DNA of 64,000 nt. Origin: Haplomitrium mnioides. Taxonomy: Eukaryota > Marchantiophyta > Haplomitriopsida > Calobryales. How positions within the stretch are numbered: the stretch's first letter is position 1; each line of letters opens with the position of its first letter. Made by a program: the position numbers and the translations under genes. The stretch is taken from contig JBNGIS010004247.1 in assembly GCA_049999725.1 (NCBI GenBank), forward strand, positions 24,287 to 88,286. Direction: 5' to 3'. Below, in pieces: positions 45,942-55,472 of this stretch. The notes under the pieces were generated by a model. The model was not told where the DNA came from, ran no database searches, and saw only the letters and a list, made by a program, of their open reading frames with translations.

Positions 45942-46334
45942 TGACATCGGTGTATCCGGACAACCTTGCGATGGGAAGTCAAGTCCTTTTTCATTGTTCC
46001 GTGACACTGGGGTCATTGCATTCGGCTCTTGAAGTGTATACAAGGTGGTTGGGTCCATATTTGGGACCCTTGAATTATACTGAAGATTACCTCATAAATA
46101 CTTGGGTTTATATGCATGTGTATTCAGGCATTGGGGATGAATGAGTAGATTGGCTGCTAATGTGAATGTTGAGGTGAGGAAAGGGCTTGTAGGGTAAAGA
46201 GGGCTCCCTTAAAGCCCCAAAGTGATAACTCGATAGGGGCCATCTCACAAAAGAACCTTATTCCCATGTTTTTGTCCTCCCTTGCCTTCCAAGTGGCATC
46301 TGTGAAGGTTAAGACCTAAAGGAGGGGAGTGACA
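45942..46334 (+). repeat. Shortened 3' LTR of element D
   Basis: It starts TGACATCGGTG after the purine tract, then jumps to the last 380 bp of the LTR. From 45959 to 46334 it aligns with 44452-44824 at about 92% by eye. About 2.7 kb of U3 is missing. Since both LTRs of a new insertion are made from one template, the deletion must post-date insertion. Confidence 0.85.
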
Positions 46335-47165
46335 TATATAGACCTAAAAGGAGTCTCGAGAGAATTGGGAGAGCATTGTATTGACTTGGAAACCATGGTT
46401 GTACTTGTCAAGCAGCGCCAATATTGGATGAATCCCAAGTTCTCTTTGCTAGTGAAAGAGGAGATAGATAAGCTATTAGAGGCGGACTTCATTTACCTAG
46501 TCTTGAACAACGAATAGGTGTCGCCTCTGGTGGTGGAACCCAAGAAGATGGGGTTGGATAGGAAGCAAAAGATGAGGGTGTGCCAAGACTTTCGAAAGTT
46601 GAATTAGACAACTAAGAAAGATCACTACCCCTTACCATTCACAGATGGGGTGCTAGACTTAGTGGCAGAGCATGAAATCTACAGTTTCATAGACGGGTAT
46701 TCCGGTTTCAACCAGATATGGATTAGAGAGGAGGACTAGTTAAAGGCTGCATTCACCTTAAAGTGGGGGGTGTTTGTCTTCAAAAGAATGCCCTTCTGGT
46801 TGTGTAACGTGCCAAGGACATTTCAAATAATGATGATGAATATTTTCCATGATTACTTAACGAAGTTTTTGGAGATCTTCATAGATGACTTTGTGGTGTA
46901 TGGGAAAATGTATGATCATGAGCGGGATGTGAGACTCACCTTCCAGCGATGTTGGGAAATAGGACTGCGACTGCACCCAGGGAAATGCTTCTTTGTAGTA
47001 AACGAGAGGGTACTCTTAGGCCACAAAGTATCCAGCCAGAGAATTGAGGTAGATCAAAAGAAGGTGAGCAATTGGATGAGAGTGACCTTTCAAACTAATC
47101 TAAAGATGGTGAAGGGTTTTTTGGGCTGCGTAGGTTATTAGAGGAGATTCATCGCCCAATTCGCA
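46335..47165 (+). pseudogene. pol: Reverse transcriptase of gypsy element C
   Basis: Motifs in order: KEEIDKLLEADFIYLVLNNE (46460), VCQDFRKLN (46583), DGYSGFNQIW (46695), FKRMPFWLCNVPRTFQIMM (46780), the catalytic box FIDDFVVYG with both Asp kept (46881), and GLRLHPGKCFFVV with LGHKVSS (46966-47030). Stop codons break it at 46515, 46605, 46738 and 47141, but no frameshift is evident between 46770 and 47141. At 46335 it continues directly from the protease linker at 41723 once D is removed. Confidence 0.9.
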
Positions 47166-47725
47166 CTCGTGGCTCTACCCCTGACAAGAATGACAAAGGT
47201 GGGTAGTGACTTTGAGCCCACACCAGAAAGGTTATCCAACTTTAATGAGTTGAAGAGGAGACTCGCAAATGCACCAGTGCTCATACCTCCTACCTGGAGG
47301 AAGGAGTTCCATGTCATGATTGACGTGTCGGGTTTCTACATAGGTGCAATACTCAGCCAATTGGATGACGAAGGCCGAGACCATCCCATTTACTTTGCAA
47401 ATAGATTACTCTGTAGAGAAGAACTACTCAACAACAGATTGGGAAGCCTTGGGAATCATCTACTGACTGAAAAAATTCAGGCATTATCTGCTCAACTACA
47501 AGGTGATATTTCACACAAATAACAATGCCCTTAAGTACATGGTTAACAAACCAAACCTAATAGATTGAATCGCAAGGTGGATGCTCCTCCTTCAAGAGCT
47601 CAATTTTGAGGTGCAAATCAAACCAAGAAAGAAGCACCGCAATGCAAATTTCTTTTCTAGGGTGGACGGGCTAGTCAACGCGATTGACGTAGATGACACT
47701 TTCCTAGATGAGGATTTGCTTCATG
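47166..47725 (+). pseudogene. pol: RNase H of gypsy element C
   Basis: The 117-codon open stretch 47169-47522 begins LPLTRMTKVG and SNFNELKRRLANAPVLIPP, followed by FHVMIDVSGFYIGAILSQLDD (first catalytic Asp) and HPIYFANRLL. After a frameshift it continues with NNALKYMVNKPNL and the C-terminal ARWMLLLQELNFEVQIKPRK near 47570-47640. It matches the minus-strand RNase H of I. It is inactivated by frameshifts around 47420-47525. Confidence 0.88.
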
Positions 47726-49060
47726 TTAGAGCGTAGAAGCCCACAAAATATGCCAACATCATCCAATTCCTCCTTTCAGCCCAGTTACCAAAGGCGAGCA
47801 GCAAGGAGGCAGCGTCAATCTTCCTCTGGAAGGTAAAGCCCTACTTGATGATAAAGGGGGTACTGCATAAGCAAGGGATGGATGGAAAATTGAGGAGGTG
47901 TTTGGAGAAGGATCAAGCCACGGTGGTGATAAGGGCACTACATGGAGAAGAGGTGGGGGGTCACTTTGCGACAAAAACCATGGTACGGAAAGTTCTAAAC
48001 GTAGGGTTCTGGTGACCTACCTTACGTAAGGATGTGTATTTCTTTGTGAGGAAATGTGACTCATGCTAGAGGACAGGGAAACTAGTGGCTTCTCAGCATC
48101 ACCCATTGGTTCTTATTACTTCATTGGGCCGATTGGCACCCTCCACCCATCGGGGAAACCGGTACATTCTTTTGGCTACAAACTATACAACTTAGTGGGT
48201 CGAAGCAAGGGCCACTCGAAAGAATGATGAAAGGACAAATGCAACCTTCTTATTTAAGCAGATTTTTTGCAGGTTTGGAGCACCACTGAAGCTGGTCAGC
48301 AACCAAGTTATGCACTTTGTCAACCGGGTGGTGCAAGATTTAACCAACCAGTACTTGATCAAGCACCACCGAACTACAACATATCATCCAAAGGCCAATG
48401 AGCTAGCACAGAGAGTAAACGGAATAAAGGGGAAATTTCTTAGCAAGTCAGTGGCTGCCCACAAGGCAGATTGGGATTTGAAGTTGTTGACAACAACCCA
48501 CGCTTATAATCTGTCCTACAAGACTAGGATCAGCCACTGCTTCTACTTTCTAGTTTTTGAGCAGCATGCCATAATGCTTGTAGAATTTGAGGTGTCGACG
48601 GCGAGGGTGTTAGCTGAAAAGAGGTTGGGAGAAGACCAAAGCATGACAGAGAGAGCACATCAGTTGGAAGCCTTGGAGGAGATGCGAGTACAAGCCCAAG
48701 GACTGTTGGAGCACCAAAAAGGATTGTGAAAAAGGCAACATGACAAAAGGCTCAAGCCAGTGAATGTGCAAGATGGGGATTTGTGTTGTTGTATGATAGC
48801 ACAGTGGTGCACTTCCCCAAAAAGTTTCACACCAGGTGGATGGGACCACTCATGCTCACTAAACTACATTCGAACGGGTCAGTAGAGTTGGAAACCTTGG
48901 AAGGGGAAAGGATCACCAATCAGGTACATTATGATTGACTTAAGAAATATTTGAACAGAGAAGAGGATGAGAGGGAAGTGGTGATGACTTGCTAGTCAAG
49001 GAGTTCTCAAATGTGTATAGGTGGCAACCAACAAGGGAGTTGGGTAGGGTGTGAATAACT
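47726..49060 (+). pseudogene. pol: Integrase of gypsy element C
   Basis: The zinc region (about 47870-48070; KVLNVGFW, YFFVRKCDSC) precedes a core starting LGRLAPSTHRGNRYILLATN near 48125, where the WGVDFIGPI motif with the first Asp has been lost. The second catalytic Asp is Asn (KLVSNQVMHFVN, 48290) and the Glu is Gln (NELAQRVNGIKG, 48400), so the enzyme is dead. The open 139-codon stretch 48310-48729 includes the Q-A-L-rich C-terminal helix. The GPF/Y-like end (HTRWMGPLMLTKL) is near 48830. Confidence 0.88.
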
Positions 49061-49125
49061 AGTATTTTATGCAATTTTCTTTCAAAAGGTGAGAGGGACA
49101 CGGGTGACAGTGCAACAAAGAGGCT

Positions 49126-49139
49126 TACCAACTGAAGGT
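49126..49139 (+). other. Decayed polypurine tract of element C
   Basis: ACCAACTGAAGGTG precedes the LTR start TGTCAGTCGG. It is less purine-rich than the tracts of D and I, consistent with decay. Confidence 0.5.
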
Positions 49140-50292
49140 GTCAGTCGGTGACATGAGGTGCTAACACAGATTCCTATTAATCAAAAACAACATTGAAACA
49201 TTTCTCCACTCTTAAGTGTTAAAGTACCCTAGAAGCAATAGATTAACTCATATCCGTGAGTAAGAGCGGATTGCCTAGACCATCCAATCCGAAGGAGTGG
49301 AATTAGGACCATGACGGGGAAGAAAGGGAGGCTCACTAGAGGTACTGAGCAAGGAGGTGAAAGAGAGAGTGACATCAAAAGAGGAGGAAGTTACAGGTCC
49401 AAGAAAAGAAGGTCAAGGGAGTGGGGCATTACTCGAAGATCGGATGCTAGAAGGGAGAGGTCACAAGAAAGGCGACTAGCTGCATCAAAACTTTCGTGAC
49501 AAGCATCCGAAGCAGTAGGAGATAAAAGGTGCCCAACATGTCAAGAGCAATGACTGGAAGCATAAGGGCAAAGGTGATGAACCTCGTGAGGCATCGACGA
49601 CACTGGAGATCAAGAGATGCTATGTTTCCCTCGACGTTGATGGGCCTCACCACGATCCGAATCCATTTCAGCCTTCTAAAAAATTGTTTGACGGTTCGGA
49701 AGGAAGTCTTGGAACTGGGGGAGGTCAGAATTGTTTCCGAAGGAGTGCGTGGACAAGGTCCCTTTAGGCAGCCCAGCTTCCACCTGGAAAGCGGCGTCAG
49801 ATGGCACCTTGCAGAGATAAATCAACTTCAAACTCAGCAATCTGAGGGATTCTTTGCACTCACCAATTCGAGGAATCCTTCGGATCGGGTCTGTGGTCAA
49901 CTTCGAATCCAGGTCAGCGCATCGGTTCAACTTCCAGTTTGAAGAAGACGCCCTACGGAGAAAAGTCAACTTCGGACTCAACAGTCCAAGGGATTCTTCT
50001 ACCTCACCAATCTGAGGAATCCTTCGTATCAAGTTGGCGATCAATTTTGGACCCAAGTTAGTGCGGCAGTCCAACTTCCAGTTTGAAGACGACGTCCTAC
50101 GGAGAAAAGTCAACTTCGGACTCAGCAGTCCAAGGGATTCTTCTACCTCACCAATCTGAGGAATCCTTCGTATCAAGTTGGCGATCAATTTTGGACCCAA
50201 GTTAGTGCGGCAGTCCAACATTTAGTTTGAAGACGCCGTCGGACGGTGCCTTGCGAAGAAAAGTCAACTTCAAACTCAACATTCTGAGGGAT
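49140..50292 (+). repeat. 5' part of the 3' LTR of element C, cut by element I
   Basis: It starts TGTCAGTCGGTGACATGAGG and follows other LTRs of the family (AGTGTTAAAGTAC, GAGTAAGAGCGGATTGCC). It is broken at 50292, where the minus-strand LTR of I begins. GGGAT (50288-50292) is the predicted target duplication of I, whose partner lies beyond the window. Modules of about 144 bp occupy its end. Confidence 0.8.
49965..50252 (+). repeat. Near-identical 144-bp tandem duplication
   Basis: Two copies start GTCAACTTCGGACTCA at 49965 and 50109 and are almost identical over more than 110 bp (AACAG versus AGCAG early on), diverging only at the end. This is the youngest duplication seen among the LTR modules. 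Confidence 0.93.
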
Positions 50293-53200
50293 TGTCTCGC
50301 CCCTTCTTCAGGCCTTAACCTCCAAAGGTGCCACTTTGGAAGGCATGGGCGAACAAAACAAGGGAATCGGTTCTTTTATGAGATGGCCCCGTTGCAAGTT
50401 ATCTCTTTGAGGTCTTAAAGAATTCCTCTTCACCTTATAGGCCTTTCCACTTATCAACGATTACTTCAGTAGCAATCCTGCTCATTCACACTCAATCTTC
50501 AAAGACACACCTACATAGACCGAGGTATTTTTGAGGGCAATCCAAAGTATAATTCACAAGTCCAAATTTGGACCCAAACACATTGTGTACAAAATGAGAG
50601 CAAAATACAGTATCCAAAATGCCAAGGAACAATGTCAATAGGCATGACTCCCTCTTCGCAAGGATTTCCTAGAGTCCAAACAAACCAAAATACCGGTATA
50701 CTCCTAGTCTTCAGTGCTTCTCAGAAAATACAAACCGAAATCAAATCTAGCTAATACATATATACATAGATACATACACACACGCCTTGTGATTTGCCAA
50801 AATGGCATGCCTCTCAACGTCACAAGCTCGGACCTTCTAACAAACTTCTCTTCTCATCAACTCACAACCCCAACCATCCTTCAATTTTCCACCCACACAC
50901 CCCTTCCACATAGTTTTTCAACTTCCGTTGCGAGAAGCCTTGAATTTACTTCCTCATGTTCGAAAGAGGATTTCTTTAACTTCCACCTCTAGAAGACAGT
51001 CCTTTCGGCTGCTGGCCACACACTCCACCCCGAACCTCCAAGGGATCTTCTATGTAGTGTACAGGCACTAATGCAACCACTCTACTCTTGGCTCCACTTG
51101 AGAGATTAAACCAGAACGCACTTCGAGTGTTCTTGAGATTGATGCTCCTGCAAAGATGATGTTGAGATGACTCTAAGATCCCCCTTGGCAGCCTCTTCCA
51201 AATTCAAGACAGACAGAATCCCCTTTAGCTTCACGAATCGATCCACCTCCTAATGCTAGTCCACCCACAGCAATGAGTTTACCTGGATCGCTTGAGCCTC
51301 TAGAGCTCTCCGCCCAGTGATTCTTGGTGCCCCTCTAGTCCACCTCCACTCTTGCTAGCCCCATGCACGAGTCCACTCTCTTCACTTAAATCTTCACTAG
51401 ATTTCTTCCTTCCTTACCTCGTTGTGTCTTCTTGTCTTGAGATCGCTTGCCCGTCTCTAGTCTGCATACACACCAACCCCCTCAACGTTGCAGCACATCA
51501 ATCTATGCCCCCCTACACCCCGTCTTCCTACATTTCCGTTTCCCTTCGAAGTGGTCGTTTTTTTGTTAGCCATGGGTTTCGGACGTGGCGACACCTGTCC
51601 CGACTATTTGCAGAATGATCCAAGTTTAACGATTAGTTCCAAAGTTTTCGGGGTCCGGTCTAAAGTTTTCTGCGGATTGGTGAGTCTAAAGAACTCTATG
51701 GAATCGAGTCTGAAGAGCTCCGCGGAACCGACTTCGAAGAACACTGCGAAATCGACTCCGATAAACTTCTCGAGGCGCCGTCCTCCAACGTCTTCAAACT
51801 AAAAGTTGGATTGCCACGCTGACTTGCATCCGAAGTTGATCGTTGCATTGGATCCGAAAGAGCCATCTGCCGCTGCTTTCTAGGTGGAAGTTGGACCGCT
51901 GTGCTGACTAGGGTTCTGAAGTTGACCGCGGACCCGATCCAAAGGATTCCTCGGACTAGGGAGTCTGAAGAATCCCTTGGACTAGCGAGTCCAATGTTGA
52001 CTTTCCCCCCGCAGTGCATCGCCCGACGCCGTCTTGAAATTGGAAGTGGGACCGCATGCTGACTTGCATCCGAAGTTGACTGGGAACCAATTCCAAAGTG
52101 GACTCTTCTCCTTAGGGCGCTGTCAGACACCAACTTCAAACTAAAAGTTGGACTGCTGCACTGACTTGGATTCCAAAGTTGACTGCAGACCTTATCCAAA
52201 GGATTCCTCAGACAGGGGAGTTCGAAGAATACCTCGTAACCACTGAGCGTGCAGTTGACTTGGTTCCTCAAGGCACCGTCCTATGCCATCTTCCAACTAA
52301 AAGTTGGATCTCCGTCGTGACCTGTATTTTGAAGTTGACCGCGGATGTGATCCTAATGATTCCTTAGACTAGAGAGTCTGAAGAATACCTTGTAACCACT
52401 AAGATCGCAGTTGACTTGGTTCCTCAAAGCGTTGTTCGACGTCGTCTTCCATCTACAAGTTGGACTGCCACTGGACCGTGGGTTCCAAAATTGACTGTGG
52501 ACCTAATCCAAAGGATTCCTTGGACTAGGGAGTCCAAAGAACACCTCGCAACCATTGAGCCCACAATTGACTTGATCCATAGGGCGTCATTCGACGCCGT
52601 CTTCCAACTGGAAGTTGGATTGCCGCGTTGACCTGGGTTTCAAAATTTACCGCGGACCTGATCCGACGGATTCCTCGGAATGGAGAGTCTGAAGAATACC
52701 TCGTAAGCACTAAGTCTGCAGTTGACTTGGTTCCTTAGGGCGCCCTCCGAGGCCGTCTTCCAACTGGAAGTTGGACTGTCACCGGACCTAGGTTGCGAAG
52801 TTGACCAACGGACTGCTAAGTCTAAAGCAACCACAAAACTCTGAATCCAAGGTATTCCATGGAATGGGAGTCCAAAGATGACCTGACTTGAACGGAGCGT
52901 CCCTCGATCCCTAGCTCATCGCTGCCTCACGTAAATCTTTGCCTTCGCCCTTCTACTTCCACGCGTTGCACCTAAAAGTTTGCGCTGCAGCATTTCACCT
53001 TACTTGTGGTCCTTTCCAACTATTGTGGATCTTCGATTTCCATTCCACGCTTATGGTCCTTCTCATCTGGTTCCCAATTTTTTCCCGCTTCTAAGGTCGC
53101 TCTTCCTTCAAGTTCTCTACTTATTACCTCTATTGAGTGCTCCATTCCTCTTTGCCCAGACCCTGACCCCCACCTTTCGATGATGTTGGCAAGATCTCTT

Positions 53201-53570
53201 TCGTTTGCCCCTGATCTGGCATACCACAATGCTCTTCGAGTATCCCCACGCCTTTGAAGTCCAGACTGCTCAACGATGCTATCAACTCCTTCAATTTTTT
53301 AGTAGTGCCCCAATTCGTCGGGTGACATAGCTCCCCTTCTAATTGCAAAGCAACCTTGCGAGCACCTTCCTCCGCCAGCCTCTCTTCCTTCCCCGCCACC
53401 ACCTCAATTCCACTTCTCGAATCGGATGGTCTATGCGATCTAGTCTTACTCGGAGATATGAGTTGATCTGCTGATTCCAAGGTACCTTAGCACTTATGAG
53501 AGGAGAATTGCTTCAATGTCGCTTCTGATTCCAAGGATTCTTCCATAGTACCTCATGTCACTGGTTGACA
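50293..53570 (-). repeat. 3' LTR of gypsy element I
   Basis: Minus-strand start TGTCAACCAGTGACATGAGG (plus 53570), end GGGGCGAGACA (plus 50293), 3,278 bp. The CATAAAA box (plus TTTTATG, 50374-50380) is 87 bp from the end. Repeated modules with TCTTCCAACTGGAAGTTGGA lie at 51800-52850 and a 24-bp array at 51676-51775. It is the 3' LTR because a strong polypurine tract adjoins its start and pol of I lies to the right. Confidence 0.9.
51676..52850 (-). repeat. 24-bp array and long dyad-containing modules in the LTR of I
   Basis: At 51676-51775, four to five 24-bp units (GAGTCTAAAGAACTCTATGGAATC-like) form the minus-strand counterpart of 7217-7350. From 51800 to 52850, at least six modules of about 120-170 bp repeat AAGTTGGACTGCCG, GAAGTTGACCGCGGAC, ATCCAAAGGATTCCTCGGAC and GGCGCCGTC-TTCCAACTGGAAG. 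Confidence 0.85.
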
Positions 53571-53588
53571 TAACTCCCCCTTTTAGAA
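53571..53588 (-). other. Polypurine tract of element I
   Basis: The minus strand reads TTCTAAAAGGGGGAGTTA immediately before the LTR start TGTCAACC, a strong tract. Copia H inserted just to its right. Confidence 0.8.
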
Positions 53589-53595
53589 TGAAGTG

Positions 53596-54036
53596 TATTG
53601 AAGATAAAATTACCTGTAGTGTCTCAACCTTGCTTTCTGTTATGTTATGTTATGTTATGCTATGTCATATTAGCATTAGTGCTAATCCAGATTACTGCAT
53701 GAGCGATTAGTATTACTCATGTATTAGTGTTATATATAGTTATGACAGTTAGCAGCAGTTAACAACAGTTGGTAGCGGTTGCTACCCCTAGGGGGATTAA
53801 TATGGGGAGCATTGTTGCTACTCCCAACCTTTTCCCTTGTAAGCATTCCCTCCTTGAATGAAGAAGAGCTGCTACCCCTAGGGGGATTAATACGGGGAGC
53901 ATTGTTGCTACTCCAAACCTTTTCCCTTGTAAGCATTCCCTCCTTGAATGAAGAAGAGCTCCCAGTCAATGCACGAGTTGATTACATGCATGAATGAATA
54001 GGATGAGAGTTTAATCTGATCAATTGAATTCTCACA
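53596..54036 (+). repeat. 5' LTR of copia element H
   Basis: 441 bp, from TATTGAAGATAAAATTACC to AATTCTCACA. It differs from the 3' copy at about a dozen positions over roughly 350 aligned bases (about 3.4%), one TATGT unit fewer, and one extra 90-bp block. Preceded by AAGTG (53591-53595), repeated as AAGCG after the 3' LTR. Confidence 0.93.
53781..53960 (+). repeat. 90-bp tandem duplication in the 5' LTR of H
   Basis: GCTACCCCTAGGGGGATTAA... at 53781-53870 is repeated at 53871-53960 with two differences. The 3' LTR has a single copy (from 58935), closer to the second unit (TACGGGG, CTCCA). Confidence 0.95.
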
Positions 54037-54048
54037 TGGTATCAAAGC
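54037..54048 (+). other. Primer-binding site of H (initiator tRNA-Met)
   Basis: TGGTATCAAAGC follows the LTR directly and differs at one base from TGGTATCAGAGC, complementary to plant initiator tRNA-Met. Confidence 0.9.
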
Positions 54049-54776
54049 ATAATTCGTTTTTGCATGCAATCGTAGAGGTGTCGGGCTACAGCTTTGAAAC
54101 GCTGTGGCGGGGCCTTTGGGAGGAAGCGGTTGACCTGTTATATTAGTTGCTGGACTGGCTGCCAACGGACCTTAATTTTGACGAAATTCCTCAAGTGGTG
54201 AGGATGCGACGTCGGTGAAGCTCAATCATAAGGACTGGTCCGTGTGATAAGTTCACACTTGGAGACAACTCGATTTGTCTGCTGCCTTCTCTACCCCGCG
54301 ATGTGTTTGCAGGGCTTAGAAGAGAAGAGGAGAATTCGGACCTGCGATTTTGGAGTCGCAGAGGTCTAACCAGCGGGCTGGAGTGGTGACGGGATCGCTA
54401 CCTGACCACGTCGCGATTTGTTCGCGAGCGCTATGTGCGCGCTTCTGGGCCAGGCGCGAAGTGTTCCATAAGAGAGGAAGTCGCGTTTTGCCTCTGTGAG
54501 ATAAGAGAGAAATCTCTAAACTACTTCATATGGTTTTCGACGAAGAAATATTGGCGTTATATTTTTCTTCCGACAGATAAGAAAGAAAACTTTATCAAAA
54601 TTTTTCCTTAACGACCTCATTGACGAAGAAATACTGGCGAGACTCTAATATACTTGAAAAGCTGATTCATGAAGAAGGGAAATAAGATTAAAAAGGTGAA
54701 GTGAAAAGTGAAAACGGTTATTTTTCTGTTACACTTTCCCCTCAATCAACTTTTCTGACTTGAAGCTGTTCCAGAG
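54049..54776 (+). other. Untranslated leader of H
   Basis: 728 bp without a usable frame lies between the primer site and the gag ATG. It contains several short upstream ATGs and a pair of related segments (GACGAAGAAATATTGGCG at 54540 and GACGAAGAAATACTGGCG at 54623). Leaders of this length carry packaging and dimerisation signals in retroelements generally; none is identifiable here. Confidence 0.6.
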
Positions 54777-55472
54777 ATGTCACTAAAAGTAAGTGACATT
54801 CCTAAGTTTGATGGGAGTTGTTTTCATGTTTGGAAGCACAGAGTCAAGCTATTTCTAAAAGCTGAAGATCTGTTGGAAGTGGTTGATGGGTCTGTCCCCA
54901 GGCCTATCACCCCCCTTCCAGCCTTTGGAACACCAATACAACACACTCCTCCAACAGGTGCAGGCAGCAAATCTGAATGGGACCACAAGGATTCAGTTGC
55001 TCTTTCTATTATTACCAATTGCCTTGATAACAACCAGGTGTCTCATGTGAGTTCACATGCACATGCGCAGCATGCATAGGATGCATTGTCACTTCTATAT
55101 GAATCCCAGGATGCTGTCACCCGCATGTATCTTAGAGACAGATTGGCCACATTAAGAATGAGAGAAGGTGATAGTCTAACAAGGCACCTTCATGAACTCA
55201 GGTCTCTGATGGAGCAGCTATCTGCTGCAGGGTCACCTGTCTAGGATGAAGATGCCACTCTATCATTGATGAGAAGTCTCCCAGCTTCTTATAGGCCTCT
55301 AATGAATTCTTTAAGAGGCACTCCAAACTTGACATTGCAAAGGCTAATTACTTACATCCTGCAGGAGGAGACAATGGCAAAGACACAGGGACTCTCAGAC
55401 TCCATGTCTGCTCTGTATGTGAAGAAGAAGGGATAGGATAAGCAGAACCATCGGCTTTACCTTGCAACCCTT
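54777..55472 (+). pseudogene. gag: gag portion of copia H
   Basis: From ATG at 54777 the frame encodes a copia capsid protein: IPKFDGSCFHVWKHRVKLFL (the KLNGxNFxxWK-type N-terminus), then SLLYESQDAVTRMYLRDRLA, LTRHLHELRSLMEQLSAAG and LMRSLPASYRPLMNSLRG. These are the conserved elements of the UBN2-type gag family. In-frame TAG codons occur at 55077, 55242 and 55434. The CCHC zinc knuckle normally found between capsid and protease is absent: the frame passes from ALYVKKKG to the protease in about 25 codons. The frame is continuous with pol. Confidence 0.9.

Larger units (their letters stand above)
41724..46334 (+). mobile_element. Gag-only gypsy element D nested in C
   Basis: D consists of a full 5' LTR (41724-44824), a primer site, a gag-like interior and a shortened 3' LTR (45942-46334), with no pol. 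The flanking CATAC (41719-41723) and TATAT (46335-46339) agree at three of five bases and differ by two transitions. Excising D with one flank rejoins C in frame as W-S-H-T-D-L-K-G-V, matching SHVDVKGV in I. The layout resembles the non-autonomous TR-GAG type of plant element; whether pol was lost before or after insertion is open. Confidence 0.85.

Noticed and set aside
49676-50221. 181-codon minus-strand ORF with internal peptide repeat
   Set aside because: The repeat is the 144-bp LTR duplication, whose length is a multiple of three. It is an LTR shadow.
51696-52271. 191-codon minus-strand ORF
   Set aside because: It covers the module array of the LTR of I, with no conserved start and no homologue recognised.
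53599-54036. LTR of H starting at TG (53599)
   Set aside because: The alignment of the two LTRs begins three bases earlier, the polypurine tract ends there, and only the TA start gives near-matching flanks.
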